Under the pieces are notes generated by a model, which saw only the letters and a list, made by a program, of their open reading frames with translations, was not told the DNA's origin and ran no database searches. A stretch of 64,000 nucleotides of DNA from Streptomyces sp. NBC_00249 (GTDB lineage Bacteria > Actinomycetota > Actinomycetes > Streptomycetales > Streptomycetaceae). The stretch covers positions 744,001 through 808,000 of the forward strand of contig NZ_JAPEMV010000003.1 of assembly GCF_026342355.1 (NCBI RefSeq), in the 5' to 3' direction. Positions 27,714 to 36,728 of this stretch are shown one piece after another. How positions within the stretch are numbered: the stretch's first letter is position 1; each line of letters opens with the position of its first letter. The translations under genes were made by a program, and so were the position numbers.

Positions 27714-28299
27714 CACTCCCGACGCTTCCACCGCCGAGGCCGCGTCCCCTGTCAAGATCCTCATCGCCGGTGGATTCGGAGTCGGCAAGACAACCCTGGT
27801 CGAGGCGGTCTCCGAGATCGAGCCGCTGCGTACGGAGGAGCGCCTGACGAGCGCGGGAGTCGGCGTCGACGACCTCGACGGCATCGAGTCCAAGACACTG
27901 ACCACCGTCGCGATGGATTTCGGCCGGATCACCCTCGCCGACGCCGGAGTCGTGCTCTACCTGTTCGGGACACCCGGCCAAGAGCGGTTCTGGTTCATGT
28001 GGGACGACCTGCTGAACGGGGCCCTGGGTGCACTCGTGCTCGTCGACACGCGACGCCTGGACCGCGGTTTCCCCGCGATCGACTTCTTCGAGAGCCGGGG
28101 GCTGCCGTTCGTGGTCGGCGCCAACTGCTTCCACGGCGAACAGCCTTATACCGCCGAGGAGATCGCCGCCGCACTGCGCCTGCGGGACCCCGCCACCCCC
28201 GTCCTCCTGCTGGACGCCCGTTCCCGTACGGACGTACGCGACTGCCTGCTGGCCCTGCTCGACGTCGTCATCGCCCAGGTGGGAGCCCCGTCGGCGTGA
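27700..28299 (+). CDS. cvnD: Ras-like GTPase CvnD
   Basis: A 199-residue small GTPase. The P-loop is GGFGVGKTT, the switch II/Walker B region is LFGTPGQERFWFMW, and an NCFHG-like sequence replaces the usual N-K-x-D guanine-specificity motif, as in other CvnD proteins. The only start in frame before the P-loop is TTG 27700, inside cvnC; an ATGA overlap at 27711 looks ideal but is in another frame. Weak TTG initiation inside the preceding gene would keep its level tied to cvnC translation. No P450 gene follows, unlike some conservons. Confidence 0.94.
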   Translation: MPGYDTPDASTAEAASPVKILIAGGFGVGKTTLVEAVSEIEPLRTEERLTSAGVGVDDLDGIESKTLTTVAMDFGRITLADAGVVLYLFGTPGQERFWFMWDDLLNGALGALVLVDTRRLDRGFPAIDFFESRGLPFVVGANCFHGEQPYTAEEIAAALRLRDPATPVLLLDARSRTDVRDCLLALLDVVIAQVGAPSA

Positions 28300-28360
28300 A
28301 CGCCACGCCGGGCGGGCGGATGTCCGTCCGGTTCCACGACCACGCCTACGTCCTCTTGAA

Positions 28361-28403
28361 CGGCGGTCCTCGCCTTCCGGTCACGGATGGGCAAGGACCG
28401 CCG
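28361..28403. terminator. Hairpin between cvn operon and collagenase gene
   Basis: CGGCGGTCCT at 28361-28370 and AGGACCGCCG at 28394-28403 are exact complements around a 23-base loop. The site lies between the convergent cvnD and collagenase genes, so it probably ends both transcripts. Confidence 0.6.
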
Positions 28404-28450
28404 CCATGCTCAGGCTCCGGTGGCGGCAGCGCCGGCCCCGGCGGACCGGG

Positions 28451-30793
28451 TCACTTCGACTGCGTGGAGACGCTCACACCGCTGAAGTCCTGCGCGGCGG
28501 CGAGGCTGAAGTAGACCCAGCCGGACGGCGGGTTGTCGATCGTCAGGGTCTCGCCGTTGCCGGCGTTGGTGGACTTCGCCTGGTAGCTGCTGGTGGTGGC
28601 CCAGGTGCTGCCGCCGTAGTACAGGTCGGCGTTGCCGGTGCCGCCGGTGCTGGTGACGGTCAGCTGCTTGACGCCGGCCGGCAGGTACACGAAGTGGTAG
28701 CTGTAGTTGCCGGCGGCGGCCGCGAGGTTGTCCCGGCGGCAGTTCCCGTCGAACTGACGGGGGTCGCTGATGGTGCAGAGCGCGGTGGACGAGGCGTCCG
28801 GCAGGGGGCCGCAGCCGTCGGTCGCGCAGGCGGTCGTCAGCCAGGTGGAGAAGCCGGCGTCGTAACGGGTGCCGATGGTCTGCTTCAGGAAGGTGCGGGC
28901 ACCGTTCCAGTCACCGGCGCGGTACTTGCCCAGCACGGTCTCGACGTCTGCGGGGTGCGCCTGGAGCATGTAGCGGACCGCGAGGAAGCCCCAGCGGTAG
29001 ACCCGGTTCGAGTTGACCTGGGGGTCCTCGTCCTGGCCGTACACGGTGTCGAACAGGTCGCTGAGCTTGTACGTGTTCTTGCGGGCCTCGGCGATCGCGT
29101 CGGCGTTGCGTTCGCCCCGGTAGCCGAACGAGATGTTCTCGGCGATGCCCTCGACCCACCAGATGGTCGGCGTGGTGATGCCGGCGTCGAAGTCGCCCGC
29201 CATGTTGTAGCGGCCGTCGAGGTAGTGGGTGTACTCGTGGTTGAGGTTCCAGATCTGGAAGGCCGGGCGCAGCCAGTGGGCCTCGTGGGCGATGAAGCGG
29301 GCCTGGTTGCCGGGGGCGGCCGGGTTGCCCTCCTCGTACATGCCGCCGTTGTCGACGTCGATGTTGTAGATGGCCCAGGCGTACAGCGAGTACTGGGTGT
29401 AGTCGTCGAAGACGACGACCTCGAGGTTGGTGTTCAGGTCACCGGGGACGGCGCCCTTGTCGCCGATGATCCGGTGGAAATAGGCGTCCTGGTTGACCAG
29501 GCTGGTGCAGGTGCCGGCCAGCTGGCCGGGGGACATGTCCTGGGCGCGGATCTTCAGGCCGGGCGTGCACGTGTGCTGGATCGGCAGGATCGCCGGCAGC
29601 ACGCGCTCGCCCAGGTCGCAGATGGCGTAGGCCGCGCAGTTGTTCCTGTCGTACTGGCGCGTGTACCAGCCCAGGTTCATGGTGATCGGCGCGGTGGGGC
29701 CGACGTTCGGGTAGCGGTTGATCAGGTCCTTCAGCAGCGGCCGGACCCGGTCCTTGAGCTCGGGGACGTCGAGGGCGTAGCCGAGGTAGCGGCCGACGTT
29801 GCTGACGACGTCCAGGCGGTTCAGCTGCGCGCCGTTGCGCGTGATGAAGCCGGCCCAGGTGTTGAGGACGGTGGGGTCGGCCTTGAGGGCGGCCCGCCAG
29901 CCGCGGGCGTCGTTCTTGGCCTTGAAGCCGTTCTCGACGACCCACTCGACGTGCTGCATGGCGAGGTCCATCTGGCCGGGCCACGTACCGTCGTAGCTTG
30001 CGAGCATCCACTTGACGGCGCCGGCGTACCGGCCGGCCGAGTGGGTGCTGTCGATCAGCGTGACGACCTCGTTGAGGATCTCGCCGTTGGCATCGGTGAC
30101 GTCCTTGCTGCGCGGGGAGGCGAAGAAGGCGTCCAGCGCGCCGAGCGCCGCGGTGTCCAGCGCCGTGCCGTAGTCGCCGACGACGTCGGCGTGGTTGTCC
30201 TGCACGTAGTAGCCGGCGCGCAGGAACAGCACCAGCTGCCCGACGGCGGCGCTGTTGTTGCCCGAGTAAGTGGCGGAGGCGTCCCGCAGCGCGTTGGCGA
30301 CGGTCACCATCTGGGCTTCGCGGAAGGCCTTTCGCGCGCTCTCCCCGGTGAGGTTGAACAGCGGGTACGTACAGTCGATCCGGGGGAGGGCCTTGAGCTG
30401 CTGGACCAACGCGCCGCCCGTGGCGTTGAGCACGCCGGAGAGGTCGCCGCACTCGTCCCCGGCGGCGGCCGAGGACTGCCCGTCGGCCTTGTCGGCCTTG
30501 TCGGCCTTGACGGGCCTGGCGGTGGGGGCGGGGGCCGGAGCGGACTCCAGGGCGCTGTCCTGTGAGGAGATCCGCAGGCGCGGGCTGTTGCTCATCGCGT
30601 CGGGCGACTTGGGGACCGGGATCGACCGCGGCGCCGAGGCCGCGGTTCCCTTTGCGTTCGTTCCGGCCGGGGCGGTGGCGCCGACCGAGGCTGCCTGGCT
30701 CTGGGGCGCGAACAGGCCGAGCGCGATGAAGACGGCCGCGCCGAGCGCGGGAAGTCTGCGCGCGCCGGCCTTCGATATGCGGAAGGGATGCAT
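28451..30793 (-). CDS. Secreted M9-type collagenase
   Basis: A 780-residue exported metalloprotease. The signal peptide spans residues 1-35 (GAAVFIALGLFAPQSQAAS). A linker follows with KADKADKAD-type repeats, then the collagenase activator-like region and the peptidase domain with zinc motif HEYTHYLDG (about residue 518) and the third ligand Glu in WWVEGIAEN about 29 residues later. The last 90 residues match a bacterial pre-peptidase C-terminal domain (YLPAGVKQLTVTSTGGTGNA), used for substrate binding. ATG 30793 follows GGAGG by nine bases. A long inverted repeat lies just upstream, so expression is probably repressed. Confidence 0.93.
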   Translation of the reverse strand: MHPFRISKAGARRLPALGAAVFIALGLFAPQSQAASVGATAPAGTNAKGTAASAPRSIPVPKSPDAMSNSPRLRISSQDSALESAPAPAPTARPVKADKADKADGQSSAAAGDECGDLSGVLNATGGALVQQLKALPRIDCTYPLFNLTGESARKAFREAQMVTVANALRDASATYSGNNSAAVGQLVLFLRAGYYVQDNHADVVGDYGTALDTAALGALDAFFASPRSKDVTDANGEILNEVVTLIDSTHSAGRYAGAVKWMLASYDGTWPGQMDLAMQHVEWVVENGFKAKNDARGWRAALKADPTVLNTWAGFITRNGAQLNRLDVVSNVGRYLGYALDVPELKDRVRPLLKDLINRYPNVGPTAPITMNLGWYTRQYDRNNCAAYAICDLGERVLPAILPIQHTCTPGLKIRAQDMSPGQLAGTCTSLVNQDAYFHRIIGDKGAVPGDLNTNLEVVVFDDYTQYSLYAWAIYNIDVDNGGMYEEGNPAAPGNQARFIAHEAHWLRPAFQIWNLNHEYTHYLDGRYNMAGDFDAGITTPTIWWVEGIAENISFGYRGERNADAIAEARKNTYKLSDLFDTVYGQDEDPQVNSNRVYRWGFLAVRYMLQAHPADVETVLGKYRAGDWNGARTFLKQTIGTRYDAGFSTWLTTACATDGCGPLPDASSTALCTISDPRQFDGNCRRDNLAAAAGNYSYHFVYLPAGVKQLTVTSTGGTGNADLYYGGSTWATTSSYQAKSTNAGNGETLTIDNPPSGWVYFSLAAAQDFSGVSVSTQSK

Positions 30794-30820
30794 CTGTGGG
30801 GGCCTCCGAGGCAGTTGACG

Positions 30821-30848
30821 TGTGACATGTAAAATTTCACATGTCGCA
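30821..30848. promoter_or_regulatory. Operator candidate upstream of the collagenase gene
   Basis: TGTGACATGT at 30821-30830 and ACATGTCGCA at 30839-30848 form an inverted repeat with one mismatch in ten, and the inner seven bases GACATGT/ACATGTC are perfect. The 8-base spacer AAAATTTC is very AT-rich for this genome. It lies 28-55 bases upstream of the collagenase start, where a repressor would cover the promoter. The binding protein is not apparent nearby. Confidence 0.6.
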
Positions 30849-31047
30849 TCGTGCTGGAAGCCTTCTGGCCAGATTTCCGGCCACCGCAACTGAAACGTTG
30901 TCAACTTCTGGGTCCGGATCCCTGTCAGTCATCCGCATCTGCCGCCGAGCGCCGGGTGTTGGCCGGATGTCGGCGTACGGATTGGGCTCGTGGATCGGCG
31001 GCCGTTAACCTCACCTAGTTGCTCAAGTCAACCAATGAGGATTTGCG

Positions 31048-32631
31048 ATGGACGACACCACCGGACACTTCCACAGCCACGTGGAAGAGATCCTTGACGC
31101 CCTGGAGAAGGAACCCGGCCGTGAGGCCCTCGTACACCGGGGCCGGCGCGTGAGCGCGGGTGAACTACGCGGCCTCGTCTACGGCATGGCCCGCGCGCTG
31201 CGGTCCCAGGGGGTGAGGCGCGGCCAGACGGTCACCCTCCTTGCCGGCAACCTTCCCGAGACGATCGCGGCCCGCTACGCCGCCGGGCTCCTCGGCTGCG
31301 CCGTGAACCACCTCTACGCCGGCCTTTCGGCCGAAGTGCACGCCGACATCCTGCGGGACGTCGAGACCCGGGCCCTGATAGTCGACCCCGCCCACCGCGA
31401 GCGCGCCGCCGACCTGGCCCGGCGGGTGCCGCTGGAACGGGTACTGGTCCTCGGCGCAGTCAGCGGCACGGGCCTGGACACGGGCCTGGACACGGACATG
31501 GACACGGCCGTGGAACTGGACCTGGTGAAGCTCGCCGCCGAGGAGTCCACCGAGGGATTACCGGGCTCGGCGCAGCCGCAGGACATCTGCACCATCCGTC
31601 ACACCGGTGGGACCACCGGTCATCCCAAGGCCATCTGCACGACCTTCGAGCAGTGGGCGTCGATCGGACCGGACTGGACCGAGGAGGAGCAGGTCAGAGC
31701 CCTGGCGTGCACCACCCTCGCGCATGCGGCGGGCCTCATGGCGGACGCCACGCTGCACCGCGGCGGCACCGTCGTCCTGCTGGACGAGTTCGAAGCCGGT
31801 GCCGTGCTGGCCGCCATCGAGCGTGAGCGCATCTCCCACATGTTCCTACTGCCGCCGCTCCTCTACCAGTTGATGGACCACCCCGAGGTCGACCGCACCG
31901 ACACCTCCAGCCTGCGCATGCTCACCTACGGAGGCTGCGCCTCTTCCCCGGCCCGCCTGGCGGCCGCGGTCCGGCGCTTCGGCCCCGTACTGAACCAGTT
32001 CTACGGCCAGAACGAAGCGGGCGGGATCAGCATGCTCTCCCCGCAGGACCACGATCCCCGGCGCCCGGAGCTGCTGCGCACCGCCGGGAAGGCCATGGAA
32101 GGCGTCGAGGTCGCCGTCCTCGACCCCGATGGACGGCACCTGCCCGCCGGCGAGCACGGCGAGATCTGCGTACGCTCGCCGCACGTGATGAAGGGCTACT
32201 GGAAGCAGCCCGAGCTCACCGCGGAGGTCCTGCGGGACGGCTGGCTGCACACCGGTGACATCGGGTTCGTCGACCCGGACGGCTACCTCACGATCGTGGA
32301 CCGGCTGAAGGACATGATCGTGGTGGTGGGAGGCCACGTGTACACGGTGGAACTGGAAGACGCGCTCAACTCCCATCCGCAGGTCCTGCAGAGCGCAGTG
32401 CTCGGAGTCCCCGACGCCAATCTCATGGAGCGGGTCCACGCGGTCGTCGTCCGTGCGCAGGGCGGCGATGTCGGCGAGAAGGAGCTGCGCGCCATGGTCC
32501 GGGACGGCAAGGGCGCCATGTACGAGCCCGCGAGCATCGTCTTCGTCGACGCCCTGCCCCTGACCGACGCGGGCAAGCCGGACAAGAAGCTGCTCCGCAG
32601 CCGGGCTGTCGCGCTGGTCGCGTCTCCCTGA
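31048..32631 (+). CDS. Acyl-AMP-forming ligase (ANL superfamily)
   Basis: A 527-residue AMP-binding enzyme. Core motifs in order are RHTGGTTGHPKA (A3 phosphate loop), NQFYGQNEAG (A5), WLHTGDIGFVDPDGYL with IVDRLKDMI (A7/A8 hinge) and DAGKPDKKLL with the catalytic lysine (A10). It would activate a carboxylic acid as an acyl-adenylate and transfer it to CoA or a carrier protein; sequence style fits fatty or aromatic acyl-CoA ligases. AGGA precedes ATG 31048. A tandem D-T-G-L/D-M repeat around residues 148-158 is an odd local insertion. It is divergent from the collagenase gene and not in an operon. Confidence 0.9.
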   Translation: MDDTTGHFHSHVEEILDALEKEPGREALVHRGRRVSAGELRGLVYGMARALRSQGVRRGQTVTLLAGNLPETIAARYAAGLLGCAVNHLYAGLSAEVHADILRDVETRALIVDPAHRERAADLARRVPLERVLVLGAVSGTGLDTGLDTDMDTAVELDLVKLAAEESTEGLPGSAQPQDICTIRHTGGTTGHPKAICTTFEQWASIGPDWTEEEQVRALACTTLAHAAGLMADATLHRGGTVVLLDEFEAGAVLAAIERERISHMFLLPPLLYQLMDHPEVDRTDTSSLRMLTYGGCASSPARLAAAVRRFGPVLNQFYGQNEAGGISMLSPQDHDPRRPELLRTAGKAMEGVEVAVLDPDGRHLPAGEHGEICVRSPHVMKGYWKQPELTAEVLRDGWLHTGDIGFVDPDGYLTIVDRLKDMIVVVGGHVYTVELEDALNSHPQVLQSAVLGVPDANLMERVHAVVVRAQGGDVGEKELRAMVRDGKGAMYEPASIVFVDALPLTDAGKPDKKLLRSRAVALVASP

Positions 32632-32655
32632 CCGCGGACGAACCACGCCCGGGCC

Positions 32656-32867
32656 TCATGGGCACACCTTCCGGTAGGGGGCGCCCTGGATGTACGTCTG
32701 CCATGTCCCGGGCGTGAGGTCGCGGCCGGCGCGGCGGCAGATCTCGGTGATCGCCGGGGTCGAAAGAAAGCGCGGTGGCGGTGGCCGGACGCCGCTCGGG
32801 CTCCTTGGCCAGCGCCGCGGCCACCAGAGGGCGGAGCCGGCTCGGCACGGCGGACAGGTCCGGGTCG
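32656..32867 (-). pseudogene. Relic of a Ser/Thr kinase with WD40-type C-terminus
   Basis: In one minus-strand frame (about 32867 to 32775) the sequence reads DPDLSAVPSRLRPLVAAALA then KEPERRPATATAL, the end of a bacterial Ser/Thr kinase domain with its terminal Arg. In another frame (about 32765 to 32656) it reads ITEICRRAGRDLTP then WQTYIQGAPYRKVCP and a stop, a common last segment of Streptomyces WD40-repeat proteins. Kinases with WD40 tails (PkwA type) exist, so a deletion of the middle of one such gene with a frameshift at the junction explains both pieces. No start codon or catalytic core remains. Confidence 0.6.
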
Positions 32868-33017
32868 ACTGTGCATCGCCATGCGCGCCCCCGGTGACCG
32901 GAGCAACAGCGCCCCGTTCATGCACGACGCGAAAGGCCCGGACGGTCCGAAGGGATCGGCCTGGACGGGTGTCCTGGGCCGGGACTTCACAGCGGCCTTC
33001 GTGGGCATCCTCGGGCC

Positions 33018-34235
33018 ATGGCCCTGAAAATATCGTGGCTGAACCACACGGTCGCCGATGCCGGTCTCGTCACCGTGTACTGGTTCACCGAGGAGGCCGG
33101 AGGGGCCGAGGGCGCCGTCCCGGGCGTGCTCGGCTCCTCCCGGATGTCGCGCACCCGAGTGCAAGTGACCGGCACCCCGCAGGAGGTGGCCGCCTGGAAT
33201 GCCGCCGCCCTCGCCTGCCTGGGTGAACTCGCCCCTGCCATAGCGGAATTGGAGCGGGTCGAGGAGCGTGTGCGGCGATGGCGCAGGCGGTTGGTGAGCC
33301 GGCGGTGGGCCGAGGCGACGTACGGGAGGGCCGAGGCGGCCTTCCTGGACCGGGTGGAGCCCGTGGCAGCCGCCTACCGGCCGGTGCGGGAGGCCGTGGA
33401 GCGGCGGATCGCCGAACAGGAGGCCCAGCGCATCGAGGCGGGCCGACGTGCCTACCGGGAACAGGAACGGCGACGGGAGGAGGCCCGGGCCCGGTTCGAG
33501 GAGTGGGAGTGGCGCCAGGCGGCCGCAGACCGTCCCCTACCCGGCGGGAGCACCCCGCGGGAGCTGGCGGCGCGGGACGAGACGCCGCAGGCCTGGCCCG
33601 CCGAGCTCCGGGAGACGGTCGGTGACATCGATGCGTGGTGGCAGCGCGTCCACGCGTCGGTCCGCAACGAGCTGGCCCGCGAGGAGGCCGTACGGAAGGT
33701 GGCCGCGGCGATCACCGAGACCGCGGCGGCCCTGGAGGCGGCCGGCCGGCCCGGCATCAGCGCCGTCAAGGACAGGCCGTACGAGGTGCGCCACGGCTGG
33801 TGGGTGCACTTCACCTGGTCCGGCCTGCCGGACGCCACCTGGCTCAGCACACCGCCGGACATGCCGACGGGACACCTGAACGCAGGGCAGTGGCACCACA
33901 ACGCGTACCACCTGAGCCGGATCCTCCTCATGCGGAGGCCGTCCGGTGCCTACGGTCTGGCGGTCGTGACCAGTGAGCGCATCGCGAACGGACTGGCGAC
34001 CCGGTACGGGTGGCGGGAATGGGAGATCGAACCCTTCGCGCAGGCGCTGGTCCCCGACCAGCTCGCCCACCACACGACCCACACGTACGAGGTCGCGGTG
34101 CGCCTGCGCATCACCGACCACGCCGACCCGGCCGTCTTCGTGCCGTACGCCGAAGCGGTCGCATGCCGCGCGACCGCGGCCTTCCGGGCGGCGGCGGCCG
34201 GGCAGGCCCGGCCTGATCCGGAAGACACGGCGTAG
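33018..34235 (+). CDS. Hypothetical protein with central coiled coil
   Basis: A 405-residue soluble protein not recognised. Residues 1-80 are a mixed domain (ISWLNHTVADAGLVTVYWFT), residues 80-170 are charged and helical (long Arg/Glu heptads such as VERRIAEQEAQRIEAGRRAY), and the C-terminal 170 residues look like a globular domain with WWVHFTWSGLPDATWLS and LATRYGWREWEIEPF. There is no signal peptide. It is transcribed alone, away from the kinase relic. It reads as full-length, with normal codon use. Confidence 0.8.
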   Translation: MALKISWLNHTVADAGLVTVYWFTEEAGGAEGAVPGVLGSSRMSRTRVQVTGTPQEVAAWNAAALACLGELAPAIAELERVEERVRRWRRRLVSRRWAEATYGRAEAAFLDRVEPVAAAYRPVREAVERRIAEQEAQRIEAGRRAYREQERRREEARARFEEWEWRQAAADRPLPGGSTPRELAARDETPQAWPAELRETVGDIDAWWQRVHASVRNELAREEAVRKVAAAITETAAALEAAGRPGISAVKDRPYEVRHGWWVHFTWSGLPDATWLSTPPDMPTGHLNAGQWHHNAYHLSRILLMRRPSGAYGLAVVTSERIANGLATRYGWREWEIEPFAQALVPDQLAHHTTHTYEVAVRLRITDHADPAVFVPYAEAVACRATAAFRAAAAGQARPDPEDTA

Positions 34236-34239
34236 ATCG

Positions 34240-34692
34240 CTAGGTCAGTTCGCTGAAGTGGGCGAGGAGCCTGTTCTGGAGTCCCTGGAGCACCAGGCTC
34301 GGCTGCTTGAGCATGGAAAGGCGCTTCACCGCCGTAGCGGCGTACTCCTCGCCCTCACCCACTGCCGCTGCGATCACGTACCCGTTCAGAGCGTCCATGT
34401 TCGACGCCGCGCCGAAATCCTGACCTGCCGGAAGCAGGCAGCGGTCCAAGGCGGTCGAGTCGCTGGTGACCACGTTCGCGACCAGCGATGGCTGCCAGTC
34501 CGCGGCGTTGGTGAGCGAGTGGTGTGTGTCGAACCGGACGGTGACCGTCTCGTCTGCGGCGACCGCCACGACGTACCGGCCCTCTTCGTCGGTGAAGACG
34601 TGATCGATCTCCGTCAGGTCACTGCGGTAGACGCTGACCTTGATCATGAAAATCGGACTGTTGTCAGAAACTGCTCGCACCTGCCCGAACAC
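34240..34692 (-). CDS. Hypothetical protein, beta-sandwich-like
   Basis: A 150-residue protein from GTG 34692 with GGGAGGAG six bases upstream. The N-terminal half resembles a carboxypeptidase-regulatory-like beta domain (VSVYRSDLTEIDHVFTDEEG, then RYVVAVAADETVTVRFDT), a fold that in bacteria mediates binding. The C-terminal half is helical (AVKRLSMLKQPSLVLQGLQN). There is no signal peptide. It converges on the preceding hypothetical gene, only four bases apart. Function unknown. Confidence 0.75.
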   Translation of the reverse strand: MFGQVRAVSDNSPIFMIKVSVYRSDLTEIDHVFTDEEGRYVVAVAADETVTVRFDTHHSLTNAADWQPSLVANVVTSDSTALDRCLLPAGQDFGAASNMDALNGYVIAAAVGEGEEYAATAVKRLSMLKQPSLVLQGLQNRLLAHFSELT

Positions 34693-34921
34693 CTGAGTCT
34701 CCTCCCGGTCGGACTACCGCTGGAGGCCACCCCTGCCTCCAGTCTGAGCGCGCCCTACCGCTGCCGCCAGTCGTACGCGACACAGGGGCGGAGGGACCGG
34801 ATCCGAGGGCGGCGGCCCCTCAGTGATCAAGACGAAGTACCGTTCTCGTCGTCCAGGTTCAGGCGAAACAGGAGTCGCGTACTGCTGGGCGCGTGGCAGG
34901 CGTGGTGCGAACGGGGGCGGT

Positions 34922-36082
34922 ATGCGGGTGACGAGCGCGACGATGCAGGCGGTCGACGAGGTGGTCGACGCGGTCAACGGGCTGACGGCACGCTGGGCAG
35001 AGCGGGTGGAGGGCGGCACGGTGTTCTCCGCGGCCGGGGTCTGGCCGCTGCTCGCCTTCCTCGCCGACGGTGCGAGCGGCGAGGCGCGGGCGCAACTGGC
35101 GGAGGCCGTCGGGCTTCCTGCCGAGCGGGTGGCCCAGGCGGCACGTGAGGGTCTCGTCGCCCTCGGCGGGCTCCGAGGGGTGGACGCGGCGCTGGGCCTG
35201 TGGACCGGACGCAAGATGAAGGTGCGCAAGGAGTGGGCCGCCGGGCTGCCGCCGCACGCGCACCGGAAGCTGACGGGCTGGCTGACGTACGACCAGAAGG
35301 CGCTCGACGCATGGGCGGCGGAGCAGACGGGCGGACGCGTCCAGCGCATGCCGGTGCAGCTGAGCAGGGACACCACGGTGGTACTGGCGAGCGCGCTCGC
35401 CCTGGAGACCCGGTGGATACGCCCCTTCACCGCCGACTGGGCCTGTCCCCGCTCGGGCCCGTGGGAGAACCGGGAGCTGGCAGGCCTGAGCCGTACCACC
35501 GCACTGCTCGACCGCGTCGGTGTCGCGGACACACCTGACGGGCAGATCACCGACCTCAGGGTGGTGGGCACCGGCGGTATGGACGTGCATCTGCTCCTCG
35601 GTGAGGAGCACATGCCCGCAGGCCAGGTGCTCAAGGCGGGGATGGAGATCAACGCGGGCCGCCAACGGGTCGTGCCGGGCAGCCGACTCCCGCACGGAGA
35701 GGCCGGACCGGGCGTGAGCGTGGTCGAGGTGCCCACCCTCCGGCCCGCCCCGCCGACGCTCCATGTCAGCACCGTCGCCTTCGACATGGTCGACAAGCAC
35801 AACCTCATGGCGCACGCCGACCTGTTCGGACTGGGCCCGACGAGCGACGGGTCCGAGGAGCACTTCCCCGGGATCAGCGACCGTCCCATGCCGATCCGCT
35901 CCGCGAGGCAGTCCATCGCGGCGGCCTTCACCGACAAGGGGTTCGAGGCTGCGGCGGTGACTGCTCTGGCAGCGCGCGAGACGAGTGGTGACCGTTTGAC
36001 GGCACGGCAGACCGCGGACGGCAGCCTCCGCGGCCGGGATCGGATTCCTACGGTTCCACGATGGGCTCCAGGCGCGCTGTGA
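34922..36082 (+). CDS. Serpin-like protein with missing C-terminal strands
   Basis: A 386-residue serpin-family protein from ATG 34922, preceded by a GGGGG stretch. Recognisable are the helix B region (GTVFSAAGVWPLLAFLADGA), strand 3A (VVLASALALETRWIRPF), the HFPGISDRPMPIRSA segment and the hinge GFEAAAVTALAAR that leads into the reactive-centre loop. After the hinge, the usual C-terminal strands (the P-F-x-F core) are absent: the frame runs through 28 unrelated residues to TGA at 36082. No other frame restores them. An inhibitor without these strands would probably not fold or would be altered, so a 3' truncation is likely. Confidence 0.75.
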   Translation: MRVTSATMQAVDEVVDAVNGLTARWAERVEGGTVFSAAGVWPLLAFLADGASGEARAQLAEAVGLPAERVAQAAREGLVALGGLRGVDAALGLWTGRKMKVRKEWAAGLPPHAHRKLTGWLTYDQKALDAWAAEQTGGRVQRMPVQLSRDTTVVLASALALETRWIRPFTADWACPRSGPWENRELAGLSRTTALLDRVGVADTPDGQITDLRVVGTGGMDVHLLLGEEHMPAGQVLKAGMEINAGRQRVVPGSRLPHGEAGPGVSVVEVPTLRPAPPTLHVSTVAFDMVDKHNLMAHADLFGLGPTSDGSEEHFPGISDRPMPIRSARQSIAAAFTDKGFEAAAVTALAARETSGDRLTARQTADGSLRGRDRIPTVPRWAPGAL

Positions 36083-36171
36083 CGACGTGCGCCGGAGCCG
36101 TATTCGCCTGGCAAGATCGATGGGGGAAAGCCGTATGCCTGCTCATGTCAGGCCGACGAGAGGGGGTTGGC

Positions 36172-36633
36172 GTGAGTCGCCTCACTGAAGCGCTGTGGTG
36201 GAACACGGGCGAGGCCGTCATCAGCCTGTTCGCAGCCGCTCCTTCCGCAGAGCCGTCCGATCTCGCTTTCGACATCAGCGGATGCACCCCGGATCGGATC
36301 GACACCTATCATCTCGAGGACGTCGAGGAGGTCCTCACGGGCCTCCAGGTGGTCGAGTACGACCTGGCCTTCGACGTGCTGCCCGCCGAACTCGGGCCGT
36401 ACCTCGAGCAATGCCTGCAGCAGGTCTGCGCGCGGGGCGCCCGGGTGGCCTGGCTCGGTTTCGAAGGCTCCTTCCACTTCGATCACCTGCTCACCGAGGA
36501 CACCGCACAGATGCTCTACGGAGTGGCCGCCTCGGGCGAGCCGACCGTTCTCGCATTGGACGACGCCCTGAGGACCGGCCCCGAGTGGCCGAAGATCCTC
36601 GCCGTCTACAGGTCCAAGCTCCTGACGGACTGA
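36172..36633 (+). CDS. Hypothetical protein
   Basis: A 153-residue soluble acidic protein. GTG 36172 has GAGAGGGGG upstream and is preferred over an earlier in-frame ATG at 36061, which lies in the end of the serpin-like gene. The sequence (EALWWNTGEAVISLFAA, VEYDLAFDVLPAELGPY, VAWLGFEGSFHFDHLL) has the look of a small alpha/beta domain but no family is recognised. It begins about 90 bases after the serpin-like gene and could be cotranscribed. Confidence 0.75.
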   Translation: MSRLTEALWWNTGEAVISLFAAAPSAEPSDLAFDISGCTPDRIDTYHLEDVEEVLTGLQVVEYDLAFDVLPAELGPYLEQCLQQVCARGARVAWLGFEGSFHFDHLLTEDTAQMLYGVAASGEPTVLALDDALRTGPEWPKILAVYRSKLLTD

Positions 36634-36728
36634 ACCCTCCGCCTGGTTCGAGAGACGCCCGCTCACACCACGCCACCGGGCACGCTTCGCATCGCCCTTT
36701 GGGTGTTGCGGGCTGAAAGAAGCCCCGG

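Noticed and set aside
28028..30565. Frame of over 800 codons opposite the collagenase
   Set aside because: Val/Gly/Asp-rich shadow; the collagenase has a full catalytic motif set and signal peptide.
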